From positions 1,860,001 through 1,924,000 of the forward strand of contig CP091064.1 in assembly GCA_021907015.1 (NCBI GenBank): a stretch of 64,000 nucleotides of DNA, in the 5' to 3' direction. The translations under genes were made by a program, and so were the position numbers. The stretch comes from Pectobacterium sp. PL152 (GTDB lineage Bacteria > Pseudomonadota > Gammaproteobacteria > Enterobacterales > Enterobacteriaceae). The notes beneath the pieces are model-generated. The model had not been told where the DNA came from and did no database searches. It was given only the letters and a program-made list of their open reading frames with translations. The stretch's first letter is position 1; the number at the start of each line of letters is the position of its first letter. Shown here one piece after another: positions 1-11,100 of the stretch.

Positions 1-181
1 TCCACTGTTCAATAAATACGTAACATCCATTTCCCAACACAAAAGAACTCCCCCCTGCCGCATTGATACTCGATGGCACAGACAAACGGCGCTATATCAA
101 AAGGCAATGGAATGGGGTCAAGGGGAAAGGCTCTACCCAGAAAAGGAAAAAGCCCGTTGCCCCCTCACCTGAGGCATCACA

Positions 182-2002
182 ATGTTTACTCTGTTCCAAC
201 GCAAAAAGCCCACGCCACCCCAGCCAGATCCTGTCATGCCAGAAAAGGGCTGCTCCAGCCAGAACCCGCTGCGTCCTTGCTGGCCACGCCTCGTCGGCAA
301 AAGCTGCTGGAACACATCTGGCAGCGCACCTCACTCTCTCGCAAGCAATTCAGTACACTTTACCGCAGGCCTCTGGAGCGCTACGCAGAGCTGGTACAGT
401 TGTTTCCCGCCTCTGAAACGCATCATCATGCTTACCATGGCGGCATGCTCGATCACGGACTTGAGATCGTCGCCTTTGCACTGAAACTACGACAGTCCCA
501 CCTGCTGCCGGCAGGCGCACCTCCCGAAGATCAAGCCGCGCAATCAGAAGCCTGGACAGCGGCCATCGCTTATGCTGCCCTGCTCCACGACATCGGCAAG
601 ATTGCCGTTGATCTGCACATCGAGCACGAAGACGGTAGCCTCTGGCACCCCTGGCATGGACCGCTGAAACAGCCCTACCGCTTTCGCTACCGGGATGACC
701 GTGAATACCGCCTGCACGGAGCCGCCACTGGCTTGCTCTATCGGCAAATACTCGATAACCACATCCTCGACTGGCTCAGCAGCTACCCTGCCCTCTGGAC
801 TTCGCTGCTGTATGTGCTCGCAGGCCAGTACGAACACGCCGGCATGCTAGGCGAACTCGTCATCCAGGCCGATCGCGCTTCGGTGGCGCAGGAACTGGGC
901 GGAAATCCCAACCGCGTAGTCCTGACGGCCCCCAAGCAGGCGCTACAGCGCAAGCTACTCGACGGGTTGCGTTACCTGCTCAAGGAAGAACTGAAAATCA
1001 ACCAGCCCCAGGCTTCGGATGGATGGCTGACAGAGGACACACTTTGGCTGGTCAGCAAGACCGTCTCTGACAAACTGCGCGCCCATCTGCTGGCTGGGGG
1101 ATCGAAGGCATTCCATCCAATAACACGGCTGTGTTCAACGTGTTGCAGGAGCATGGCGTGCTGCAGCCTACACTAGATGGCAAGGCCATCTGGAAAGCCA
1201 CCATCAGTAGCGCATCCGGCTGGACACATAGCTTCACGCTGTTGAAGCTCTCCCCGGCATTGATCTGGGAGGCATCCGAGCGTCCAGATCCTTTCACAGG
1301 AACGGTAGCGATCGACACTTGTTCCCCCGATAGCGGCGACGCGATGCCTCCCACACCTGAACCCGCCGTATCGAACTCTCCCGCTCACCCCGTCCCCGTT
1401 CTTGCAACAGCACCGTCCCCGCAGCACCACACGATGTCATGGAAGACATGCTCACAATGCTGATGCCAGCCGAAGCGCCCAGCACTGCACCGTCTTCCAG
1501 TGCGTCAAGCGCTACACAACCCGCATCCTCGCCACCTGATGACACGGATGAGCCCATGTCGCCACAAGCCTCGGATACACCATCCCAACCCGAACCAGCC
1601 AAACAGCTTTCGAGCGAACACTTCATGGCCTGGCTGAGGGAAGGTGTTCAATCACGCAAGCTCATCATCAACGACGCCAAAGCAATGGTGCATACCGTGG
1701 ACGACACGGTCTATCTTGTCAGTCCAGGGATTTTTCAACGCTATGCGCAGGAGCACCCAACAATTGCCACCATGGCAAAACAGGAGGGATTACAGGATTG
1801 GCAGTGGATTCAAAAGCGCTTCGAAAAGCACCTGGTGCATCGCAAGCAGCACAACGGATTGAACATCTGGACATGCCAGGTGACAGGGCCAAGAAAGACC
1901 CGGCGGCTGCACGGTTACTTACTCACAGACCCGTCGAGCGTCTTCGCGGAGCAACCACCCAATAACCCATACTTAACGCTTCTGAAGAACGAGCCAGCTT
2001 AA
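182..2002 (+). pseudogene. MobH-family conjugative relaxase (TraI_2 type), frameshifted
   Basis: Relaxase that would nick the origin of transfer of an integrative conjugative element. The N-terminal TraI_2 domain shows the histidine-rich motif HHHAYHGGMLDH and an HD pair (LLHDIGK); a Pro/Ser/Gln-rich linker leads to a C-terminal domain (SSEHFMAWLREGV onward) typical of PFGI-1-class relaxases. The start is ATG 182 (MFTLFQRKK) with GAGG upstream. Three one-base losses break the frame: near 252, in the G5 run 1096-1100 and in the C4 run 1417-1420. Adding one base at each gives one frame of about 607 residues, normal for the family. The gene may be intact in the cell if these are sequencing errors. 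It lies at the opposite side of the cargo from the integrase. Confidence 0.8.
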
Positions 2003-2065
2003 TCATGCAATGCGGAACAACGCTACACATCAGCCCCATTCTCAAAACGCATTGGCACAATACCG

Positions 2066-3667
2066 TCAATACCTGATCCCTTGCCTGAGACATTTACGAT
2101 TTAACGTACGCTTGGGTATATTCAGACTGTCTGCGGCCGCCTGACGGTCGCCACCGAACTGCCGTAGCCTCGCTTGCAGGATGGCAGCCTCCCGTACACG
2201 TACGGCGAGGCGCAAATCAGCTATGTGCTGAAAATTCTCTCCCTGAACCCGTTCACTTGCCAGCCGTTTCTGCGCCTCGGGTGGCAATGCCTGTATGGTG
2301 GTCTGCTGGTCGGATAAGGTGTGAGCGCAAGCAACCTCCAGCAGATTGCGCAATTCCCGCACGTTGCCAGGGAAGGCGTACTGCATTAACTGACGCAGAA
2401 ATGACGGCTCCAGCGCCACCGATGCTTTCTGCTCCCGTTCACAGCACTGCGCAATAAAGTAGCGGCACAACAGCGGGATATCCTCTGCACGTTCGCGCAG
2501 TGGCGCTACATGCAATACGCACTGGCACAGTCGGTGGTACAGATCCTGGCGGAATGCACCATCTGCTATGCGCTTTTTCAACGAATGATGTGTGGCAGCA
2601 ATCAGCCGGAAACCCGAATGCACTTCCTGCACCGCGCCAAGAGGACGAAAACACCGGGTCTCCAACACCCGCAGTAACTTGGCCTGCATGGCAAGTGGCA
2701 TATCCCCGACCTCATCCAGAAACAGCGTGCCGCCATTGGCCTGCGCCACCAGGCCAACCTTGTCGCTCAAGGCATCTGAAAACGTCCCTTTCTGGTAGCC
2801 GAACAACTCGCTTTCAATCAGATTATCGGGAATCGCGGCACAGTTAATCGCCACAAAGGGCCTATCGCCCCTGACGGAACATTGGTGCAGCAGGCGGGCT
2901 ACCACATCCTTGCCTGTACCGGTTTCGCCTAGAATCAGAACCGACAAAGTATGCTCAGCCGCTTGTCCGATCTTCTGTTGCAGCGCCCTCATATATGACG
3001 ACTGACCGATCAACACATCCTGTATGCGTTTTATCAGAGCCTGCTGACACGCCTCATCCCGAGCGCGTTTGATAGACGCGCTGAGCATTGACTGCTCATG
3101 CTGCCCTCCCGAGCGCTGGCGCAAAAGTACCATCTGGTTGCAGAATATCTGAACCAGCGTTTTGCCTTCTCCACTATCGTGCCATTCTTGTAAACGCTCT
3201 GGTGTATCCAGTAGCGCCAGTATTCCCAGCACAGTGCCGCTATCCGATAACACCGGTATGGCATACAGCCCACACGCTGCCCCCAGCCCCGACAGCATCT
3301 GCTGAAAGGCCAGATGCTCAATACCTGCACCACCATTCAACGATGGCCAGACATGTGCCTTGTTCTCATGCAAGGCATAGGCTAATGGATGGCTGAAATC
3401 ATCCACATCAAGCGTCATCACAACGGGGACATCTGCCACCTGGCCTTGGCACAAGAGTTGCCTGCCGCTGCTATCAGCTAACCCCAGCATCGCTCCCTGG
3501 GGCTGCCAGTGAGATGCCACCATAGACAAGAGCCAGTTGCACAAATCCGACTCAGTATTCTGACTTGTCAGCGCCAATGCCAGATCAAGCGGCAATATCC
3601 AACCTGGCTCTTTACCGCTTTCTTCATCATATTCCGAATTCTGTAACTCCCTATATTCAGACATCAT
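2066..3667 (-). CDS. Sigma-54-type transcriptional activator, VasH-like
   Basis: A 533-residue bacterial enhancer-binding protein. Residues about 20-180 look like a GAF sensory domain. A central AAA+ domain follows, with Walker A GETGTGKD, Walker B GGTLFLDEVGDMP and the arginine-containing motif FRQDLYHRL. A Fis-type helix-turn-helix lies at the C-terminus (GGDRQAAADSLNIPKRTLNRK). This layout matches VasH, the activator of hcp/vgrG operons, and an hcp-vgrG module lies 11 kb away on the same strand, so T6SS control is a reasonable inference. The loop that normally reads GAFTGA, the sigma-54 contact, reads GTFSDA here, so classical sigma-54 activation is uncertain. The frame is intact, unlike its neighbours on both sides. 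Confidence 0.75.
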   Translation of the reverse strand: MMSEYRELQNSEYDEESGKEPGWILPLDLALALTSQNTESDLCNWLLSMVASHWQPQGAMLGLADSSGRQLLCQGQVADVPVVMTLDVDDFSHPLAYALHENKAHVWPSLNGGAGIEHLAFQQMLSGLGAACGLYAIPVLSDSGTVLGILALLDTPERLQEWHDSGEGKTLVQIFCNQMVLLRQRSGGQHEQSMLSASIKRARDEACQQALIKRIQDVLIGQSSYMRALQQKIGQAAEHTLSVLILGETGTGKDVVARLLHQCSVRGDRPFVAINCAAIPDNLIESELFGYQKGTFSDALSDKVGLVAQANGGTLFLDEVGDMPLAMQAKLLRVLETRCFRPLGAVQEVHSGFRLIAATHHSLKKRIADGAFRQDLYHRLCQCVLHVAPLRERAEDIPLLCRYFIAQCCEREQKASVALEPSFLRQLMQYAFPGNVRELRNLLEVACAHTLSDQQTTIQALPPEAQKRLASERVQGENFQHIADLRLAVRVREAAILQARLRQFGGDRQAAADSLNIPKRTLNRKCLRQGIRY

Positions 3668-4057
3668 CGGCCTCCCTGCCTTATTATTTATTCTATTTAC
3701 ATTTTCATATAAGACCTACCAACCGGGCATATTTAACGGAAAACTTAATACTTTTGTGTGGACAGCATGTGGAAAATAAAAAATGACCGGCCCAGGGATA
3801 GAGTCCGGTCAAAGCATGACGAGAAAACGGAGAGTAATCTCATTCATAAAAAAACAAACAATCATCTATAGCAAATAAACATTATCACCATATGCCATAG
3901 TGTTCATTAGCAAAACCAGTAATAAGAGAACTATTCAGTCGAATTTCAAAAATATAGCACCAACACTCTTACTCAGAACGTAAAAACCATATCTGCCAAT
4001 TTTTAAAATTCATTCCATCTGCTATTTTTCTGGATATAATAATTATTTTGCTATGCA
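3668..4057. other. Intergenic region, AT-rich
   Basis: 390 bp between the regulator start (minus strand) and the end of the NCS1 transporter. It holds one clear hairpin (3785-3810) and AT-rich sequence that could carry the regulator promoter. No convincing ORF is present. Confidence 0.5.
3775..3810 (-). terminator. Candidate rho-independent terminator
   Basis: Inverted repeat GACCGG (3785-3790) and CCGGTC (3805-3810). On the minus strand it is followed by a T-rich stretch (3775-3784). It could end transcripts from the LuxR-NCS1 transporter pair, although it lies about 250 bp past the transporter stop. Confidence 0.45.
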
Positions 4058-5307
4058 CTATGAAATGCATAACACAATAAAAAAACTTGCTACCAATAAT
4101 GAGTTCAAAGCGGGAACTCCCCACTCTCCGTACAATCCCAAAACCGCACCAGCCACACTGGCGACAATTGCTGTCCAACCAATAGGTGCGACATGTGCAG
4201 GCAACTCCCCCTCTGACGACTGCTATCTAATACATTTCTATTGCTTCTCAAGAGATAATAATCAATCAACATAACCCCGATGACTGGAGGAAAAAACACA
4301 CCGAGCAACGTTAGAAAATCGACAAATCTATCCAGTATCCCCAACACAGACAAAAGCGTACCGATGCTTCCGATCAGCAAGGTGATCACTTTATAGTTCA
4401 TCTTATAGCCAAAAACGCCATCTATCGCGTTGGCGACCCCAGAGACGAGGAATACAGGTTGACATCGTTGATGCGCAGTGTTGAGAAAACGACGGCAAGC
4501 AATCCCAGGCCTCCTGCTGTCTGAGACATAATGGTAACGATATCAGCTGTATTAAGTGCTCGGGCGATTAGAATAGCCAGCCCATTGATGAGAAATTCGC
4601 CCACAATGATCGTCAACATGATCATCCAAAACACGTGACGTCCACTACGAACATAACGCGTCAGATCCGGCGTCATAAGTGTGGCCACAATGCACCCACC
4701 TACGACCATTGTCGCACCGGCACTCACCGAAATCATTTCCCCACTGACCTGCTTCCCTATTAACTGACTCACATCATGGCCGCTGAGTGTCATCAACGAA
4801 ATGTAGCCCACAGTAAAAATAAACAAAGGAACGGCAACACTGGCGGTATATCTCAGCGCTTTAAAACCGAATGTGACCAGCAGAGTCAACAGTCCGCCAG
4901 ACAGAGCGGCAGCCCAGCCGAATCCCAGCCAATCATCCAGCGCAACATTGAGCGATTTGGCAAATACGGCATTCTGTACGCCAAACCATCCAACCAGACT
5001 GACGGCAATGAGTAATCCCACTAATACGGAGCCCAGTCGACCAAATCCACACCATCGAGCCAACAGGCTACCAGACATTCCTTCTTTCATGCCTGCATAA
5101 CCGATCCCAATAGTCACCACAGCAAAAATGGCACTCCCAATGATGATGGACAAAAATGCATCGTCCAGAGACATACCATGCCCCAGCACGGCACCCAGCA
5201 TAAACTGATCAAGGGCAGTCAACATCCCAAGGTAAACAAGCGCAACATTCAAAAGGAACTCGTGCATTTTTGGGCACTCGGGCTACTGAGTAATCATTAA
5301 TTTCCAT
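4058..5307 (-). pseudogene. NCS1-family nucleobase permease (CodB-like), frameshifted
   Basis: Multi-pass inner-membrane symporter of the cytosine/purine NCS1 family. The sequence shows the family pattern LDQFMLGAVLGHGMS, hydrophobic segments throughout, the motif VGWFGVQNAVFA and a late segment LLGVFFPPVIGVMLIDYYL. The likely start is ATG 5307 (MEINDYSVARVPKN), whose product matches NCS1 N-termini better than the start at 5267. Base losses are inferred at 5250-5254 (two), in the C4 run 4437-4440 and in the C5 run 4207-4211. Adding them back gives about 417 residues, the usual CodB length. It sits 17 bp after the LuxR-type regulator on the same strand and is probably co-transcribed with it. 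The substrate cannot be told. Confidence 0.72.
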
Positions 5308-5324
5308 ATTATTTTTCAATCCGT

Positions 5325-5993
5325 TTATAAGAAAATAGACCCCTTCACAAGAAAACTTGGTGGAATATAGCCCTGCAGCCCCTGTTGATAACAATACTCC
5401 ACAAACTGCCTCTGGTTATGCACACCAATCTTTTGATACATCCGCTGTATTCGATTATCGATGGTTCGTTTCGACAAACTCAGTCGGTTTGCGATTTCAT
5501 CCTTGGTTAGATTACATAACAACAGAAACAGCGTTTCCATTTCTGTATCGCTGAAATTCCCTTCGTAGTGAGTCGTCCACTCAACGGTCGGCACATTTTT
5601 TTAGCATAGAGATACTGTGGCGCAATATTGCGTACAGGTCTGGCAGTCAAAGCGTACCCACAAGATTTTTTTCATTAGAAAATAAGGGTATTTTTCGCAA
5701 AAATAAGGAACCAGTTCGCGGCTTTTAAACCAATTATAAGTTTCAATGACTGTGATACGTTCACCGCAGCCTGTTTCTGTGCGTCGATCATGCTCAACCA
5801 TGTCTTCGGCAAACTCGGCCCAGCCAACCGGAAACTCGTTATCACGCTTGCCTTCAACATTGAACTTTAGCGGTGTATTCGTATACGCATACGCCGCAGC
5901 ATTCATATACACATGCTGGGAATCTAAATTCTTTATTCCCCAAGGCTCTCGCAAATTGCCCAGCATAGAAATAATCCCACTTAATTCATGCAC
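5325..5993 (-). pseudogene. LuxR-type (PAS-like sensor plus HTH) regulator, frameshifted
   Basis: Transcription factor with an N-terminal PAS-like sensory part (MHELSGIISMLGNLREPWGI onward) and a C-terminal LuxR helix-turn-helix (LTKDEIANRLSLSKRTIDN). The two halves lie in the same frame but are separated by out-of-frame sequence and a stop. Adding one base at the T7 run 5666-5672, at AAA 5649-5651 and at the T7 run 5596-5602 restores a linker reading LVGTLLTARPVRNIAPQYL and one protein of about 223 residues. It precedes the NCS1 transporter by 17 bp and probably controls it. The ligand is unknown; it has no obvious acyl-homoserine-lactone binding domain. Confidence 0.68.
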
Positions 5994-6171
5994 GTTCTTC
6001 CCTTACTTAAACAGGTCAAAGTAGAACACACTCTATATGAAATATATCAATATTACATAGAGTAGTAACAACTCTTTTTGCTTTATGATTTTTGTTTACG
6101 ATTATTTATCGATAGAGAACAACTACCGATCGCACAATAATTACAAACAAATCAATTAGCAGGTTAATTTT

Positions 6172-6474
6172 ATGCACGCAACAAAAAACACTGAAGACTG
6201 GCACCAAGCAGACATCATCGCAGCATTAAGAAAAAAAGGGACAACAGTGACCGAAGTGTCAAGAAATGCAGGATTAAGTTCTACCACTCTGGCTAATGCA
6301 CTATCTCGCCCCTGGCCCAAGGGTGAATATCTGATTGCACAAGCGATCGGTATTGCACCGGAGGAAATATGGCCGAGTCGTTATTTTGAAAATGGAATCT
6401 TCATCGACCGAAAAAGAAGATCCGAAACAAAATCATCAACAAGAAGCATAAATAACATTATGCCTTCCAGATAG
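6172..6474 (+). CDS. Ner/Nlp-family DNA-binding protein
   Basis: 100-residue protein of the Ner/Nlp (SfsB) family, related to the Ner repressor of phage Mu. It contains the hallmark DWHQADIIAALRKKG, a helix-turn-helix around VSRNAGLSSTTLANAL, and the closing motif PEEIWPSRYF. The basic C-terminal tail after residue 78 is longer than usual. It stands alone on the plus strand between minus-strand genes, and two further paralogues lie at 16.0 and 16.7 kb. The target is unknown; a role in controlling island or prophage genes is inferred from the family. Confidence 0.82.
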   Translation: MHATKNTEDWHQADIIAALRKKGTTVTEVSRNAGLSSTTLANALSRPWPKGEYLIAQAIGIAPEEIWPSRYFENGIFIDRKRRSETKSSTRSINNIMPSR

Positions 6475-6896
6475 GTTTAGCATTAAACACCAATCACGCC
6501 ATTCCATTTAATGAAAAATCATTCTGGCATTAAAGATATTTAAATTTATAGCGCCATGTTCAAATCACAGTATGCTGTCCTAGAGGTTTTATTTTAAAAA
6601 TTGACACACTCAGAACATTACGCAGCACACTCGCAATACCAGGGAAACTGTATTGCATTGGTTGACATATAATCAACGATGTTTTCTGAGTGTTTACAAA
6701 AACACTCAATAAGGTATTAGCAAGCACTAAAATAGCGCCTGCGCATTCTCGTCATGGCGCTACTTCAATTATCCCAGCGGTAGTGCCACATCTGCCGTAG
6801 ACAACCCGACAGCAATATCTTTTCAGATAAAAAGACAGAGTTATTAAAACACCTTGATCGGTCGCCCCCATTTATATCAAACGCAGGATAATTTTG
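6475..6896. other. Intergenic region with small palindromes
   Basis: 422 bp without a convincing gene. It contains GTTGA/TCAAC (6661-6676) and a perfect 9-bp stem TGAGTGTTT/AAACACTCA (6687-6695/6700-6708). The latter is either an operator-like palindrome or a hairpin. Nothing else is recognisable. Confidence 0.5.
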
Positions 6897-7442
6897 TTAA
6901 GATTTATTATTTGATGACTGCCAAACTCCGCCAGCAAAACCTTCCGAGTCTTTAACTCTAATTATTTGTTTTGATTTATACGTTCGACCATCCAAATCAC
7001 AATATTTAACTTCTACAGGCAGACTGACTCCATAAAGCCAAAATGTTTGCTCATCAGCGCAGGTATAACCAAAGGAATTAACCATACTTTTTCCGTTCAA
7101 CAGCAATGGAATCTCGCCGTCATCCGAGAAACACCTCATCACGTTAGAATATATAGCGTTCGTAGTTTTATGATTTTTAACCCATTCAGACATACACGCA
7201 TCAACCTCAATTTCTTTAACGCGAATGCGAACATTCGTAGCAGGTCGATTTCCAGTGTTACTTAACACCAAGTTATAGGCAATTGATTCATTACCACCGG
7301 AATGGGTTTCGACTGATGCTGATACTATCGGGCGATTTGACTGAAGCCAGCTTTTTCGTGTGAAAATAAATGACACAATCGATAACATAAGCGCCAATAC
7401 AGACAAGGTAGTTTTCCAATCATCCGGGTGCGACAGTGACAT
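6897..7442 (-). CDS. Hypothetical membrane-anchored protein
   Basis: 181 residues with one N-terminal transmembrane segment (about residues 11-29, LSVLALMLSIVSFIFT) followed by a soluble domain. That domain is probably beta-rich and immunoglobulin-like (YNLVLSNTGNRPATNVRIRVKE) and holds several cysteines. The family was not recognised. It lies 75 bp downstream of the pentapeptide-repeat gene on the same strand and shares the low-GC composition of the Rhs C-terminus and that gene. It therefore probably belongs to the exchangeable tail of the Rhs locus. A second immunity gene or an orphan from an older toxin tip are both possible. Confidence 0.6.
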   Translation of the reverse strand: MSLSHPDDWKTTLSVLALMLSIVSFIFTRKSWLQSNRPIVSASVETHSGGNESIAYNLVLSNTGNRPATNVRIRVKEIEVDACMSEWVKNHKTTNAIYSNVMRCFSDDGEIPLLLNGKSMVNSFGYTCADEQTFWLYGVSLPVEVKYCDLDGRTYKSKQIIRVKDSEGFAGGVWQSSNNKS

Positions 7443-7517
7443 ATCTTGTCCTTATACATATGCTTTTTATGCTAATTTTTGCCAGTAGAGAACTGCCCTA
7501 AAATACGTTATAGTTAT

Positions 7518-8179
7518 TTACTGAAACTTTATTTTATCTGCAACAGAACAGCTTGCTATCTGGGCATCAGATGGCCTAGTGTTGACAAACGTGCTTCCTG
7601 ATATATTACAACCATTTAACTTCGCTCCATCAAAAACACAATCTTCAAAACAACAAGAATAAAAATTAGATTTAGACAAGTCAGCCTTAGAAAAATCACA
7701 ACCCAAAAATCTTTTCCCTCTAGTCAATACATCCTTCATCTTACAAGAAACAAAAATACAAAAATTAAAATCTGAATTCACTCTAGTTGAATTAAACACC
7801 GCACCACTAAAATCACAATTACTAAAATACTCAGACAAATTTGCCGGCAAGACCGAACCAACAAACTTACAACCATCAAAAACAGAATCAATAAATCCCG
7901 TAACCCCTCGCGATGGACCATAGTCGTCTTTATTTCCACTTATACTTTTTGAATACGAAAAATCAAAATCCTTTATTAAATGATAGCGAATAGGCTCCCT
8001 AAAAGAAAACCCTCTAAAATCCACCTTCCCCTCATCAGTCAACCCAAAGGGCTGAGTTCCCCATTTTAAATTTTCTACACTCTTATCTCTCCAATCTTCT
8101 TTTTCAGATTACGATTTATTTCAAAATTCAATTCATTAGGCCATCGATTAATGAGTTCTCTTTTCAGATTTCCTACCAT
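7518..8179 (-). pseudogene. Pentapeptide-repeat protein, putative Rhs immunity, frameshifted
   Basis: Pentapeptide-repeat protein with A(D/N)LSX-type steps such as CDFSKADLSKSNFYSCCFED and CVFDGAKLNGCNISGSTF, which fold into a right-handed quadrilateral beta-helix. The intact reading frame begins only near 8042. ATG 8179 (MVGNLKRELINRW), with a GAGG site and only 10 bp after the Rhs stop, joins it if one base is added to the T5 run 8100-8104. The repaired protein has about 220 residues. Position directly after the Rhs toxin tip and low GC make it the best candidate for the cognate immunity protein. That role is inferred from context, not from a recognised immunity family. Confidence 0.62.
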
Positions 8180-8189
8180 ACACCCTCAC

Positions 8190-11100
8190 TTAATATAAAA
8201 TATTAATAAGCCAGTCCGTCACGCCATTAACATTATATTTTGATATTTTAGGAGCCTGACCTGGCGTTGTTATATCAAACACTGCAACCTTTCCACCCGG
8301 AAGTTCTAAATGATAATCAGGCCGCAAACTCCCCCACCATTCCCCGGTTCTATTTCGGACAATATCTTTAAGGTATCTATTATCCACAGTTAACTTGTCT
8401 GTCATTTGCTGAATAGCATTTCCTCGTGATACGTTCTTAAGCCACTGAGGCACATGGGTATTGTTAGCCCACTTCTGGTGAATTTTTCCCCATGCAGTAT
8501 TCATATGACCACCACGGTCAAGAAGACGAGCCGCTCTTTGCGTTGCCGCATTCAACTCACCAGCAGCACGATCGACAGCCTGATGCCCGCCGAGACCTTT
8601 TCCTCCTGACCCAGCTCCGCATGCTGCCAACCCAAATGGATCAACCCAACCCATCGGGTTATGTACATATCCATAGTTATTATCACCACCCAAAACACTA
8701 ATCGGGTCGGGTGAGATATAACAACCACCACTCGGATCATAATAGCGGAACCTGTTATAGCATAAGCTACTTTCAGCGTCACGGCATTGCCCGGCAAAGG
8801 CCAGTCCTGGATCGAGACTTTCGGTATTATCTGTATAGCGCTGACCCCATAAATTGGTGCGGGGAGCCTGCCAGCGAAGCTCGCCTTGCGGATTAAAGAC
8901 CGCCTGCGGTTCACCATTGTGGCCGCTGGTCACAAAGTCCGTCTCCCAGTTGCCCTCGGCGTTCTGCCGTTGCTGTACCAGCAGCTCCCAGCCGTTATGT
9001 ACCCAGTGACGGCGGCTGATTAACTGGTTGCCTCGGTGATGACGCACCTCGGCGATCTGGTCCCCATCCCACAGGTAGCGGATGTCTTCATGGGTCTGGT
9101 CACAGCGTTTTCCAATACGCCGTCCGAACGGGTCGTAGCGGTAGAACCAGCGTTCACCCGTCGGTGTATCCACAACCCGGAGCTGGTTGCGACTGTCCCA
9201 ACGGTAATGCCACACCTGCGGCCGATAGCCCGGCTGCACCACCTGTTTGCGAATGAGCCGCCCGGCCTTGTCATACTGGTAGTGGGCGTTGTCCTGTTGA
9301 GTCAGTCGTCCAGCCTGCCACTCGGTCAGCCTTGTCGCATCCTGCGGCAAACCACTGCGGGTGTAGCGGTATTGCTCTTCGGTTTCGACGGTGCGCCCCG
9401 CACCGCCGCTCAGTACCGACAGAACCCGTCCGCTGGCATCGAGTTGATAGCCTGCCGCTTCGCGATTGCGCCGGGTGCCGGTCAGGTTGCCTACGCCGTC
9501 GTAGAGGTATTCACGGGTCTGCACAGGCTGCAGGCGGCCGTCCACCGTCTGGCCGCTCATTTCCCGCGTCAGCCAGCCCATGGCGTCATATTCGCGATGC
9601 TGCATAAAGCCAGCATGACTTTGGCGGGAAGACTCACGGCCTGCGCCATCGTGAACCAGCGTCAGCTCCGCGCCATCCGGCAACTGTATCTGGCGCAGTT
9701 CACCTGTGGCGCGGTAGCGGAAGGTGCTGGTCAGTGCCGCACTGTCTTCTTCGCCTTCCCAGTGCAGGCTACGGGTAACGGTGTGCGACTCTCCCTGGTA
9801 TTGGCGTCGGATTTCCGTTCCGCTGTTCCGCTCCTGTACCACCCGGTCACGCTCGTCATACTCAAACTGGATATGACTGGTGGAGGATGTTACTTCGATC
9901 AGCCTGCCTGCCGCATCGTGGCGGTAGTGCAAGGTATCGTCCGGCGCGGTTTCCTTAATCAGCAGTCCACGCCCGTCGTACAGAAAGTGGCGAGTTTCTC
10001 CTTCACCATTGCGGATACTGATGCAGTGGCCGTCCTCGTCATAGCTGTAATGGGTTTCCGTACCGGCCATATCCCGCTCACGGATAACCCGCGCATCGGC
10101 GTCCAGCCACCACTGCCAGCGGTTGCCATCGGGTGCGGTGACACCAATCAGTTGCTGGCTTTCTTTGTCGTACTCGTATTGCCAGGTGCGACCTTCGGCG
10201 TCAGTGCGTGAGGTCAGCAGATCGAACGCGCCATAGGTTTGAGGATACCGCGCCGTTGCCGTCCGTGTAGTGCAGCAGGTTGTTGTGTTTGTCGTACTGG
10301 CGCTGCTCTTGCTTGTCGTCCGGGCGTATCAGTTGCTCCGGCAGTTTCCAACTGGCACGGCGGTAACCGAGGCGATACGTTGCCCCATCCGGGCGTGTCC
10401 AACTTGTGAGTCGATCTTGCTGGTCGTAGCGCAGTTGCTGGGTGCGGGATTCCGCATCAGTGGCACTCATCAGGCGCTGGCGGTGGTCATAAAACAGGCT
10501 GGCCTGCGTCCGGCCTTGTTCGTCGCTCACCTCGGTCAGCAGGCCGTAGCGGTTCCACGCAAACCGGACTTCGCTGGCGTCCGGCCCGGTCAGGCTCAGC
10601 GGATTGCCCTTACTGTCGTACTGCCATGCCCAACTGCGACCCAAGGGGTCGGTGATGCCGGTCAGCCGCTCGTAATGGTCATAGTCGTAGTGCCACTGGT
10701 GGCCGCTGCCGTCGGTAAAGGTGCTGACCAGCCCGCTGTTGTCCAGATAGGCAAATTCCACCACCCGCCCTGCCGGAGAGATTTCCCGCAGCAGGTTGCC
10801 TACGTCGTCGTATTCGTAACGGGTGACATGGTCAAGCGGGGATTTCTCCCAGGCCATCAGGTACAGGTCATTGAAGCCGTATTCATGGCGTTGACCCAGC
10901 CCGTCGGTCATCACCACGCGGTCAGCCAGATACTCAAAATTAGCCGTCAGGTAGCCGTCAGCACAGGTGGTATAAATGCAGCGGCCCTGGTGGTCATACT
11001 CATAACGCGCCCAGGTCTTGTCGTTGTCGTGCCAGCGGATCAGGCGGTTGTGATTGTCGTAGTCATAGAACAGGTGGTAGGCATGTGAGGCATCGGCCTC

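Noticed and set aside
63-416. Overlapping ORFs upstream of and within the relaxase start (including the frame from 73)
   Set aside because: The first part of the frame from 73 lacks relaxase similarity; the family N-terminus MFTLFQRKK begins at 182 and joins after a one-base repair.
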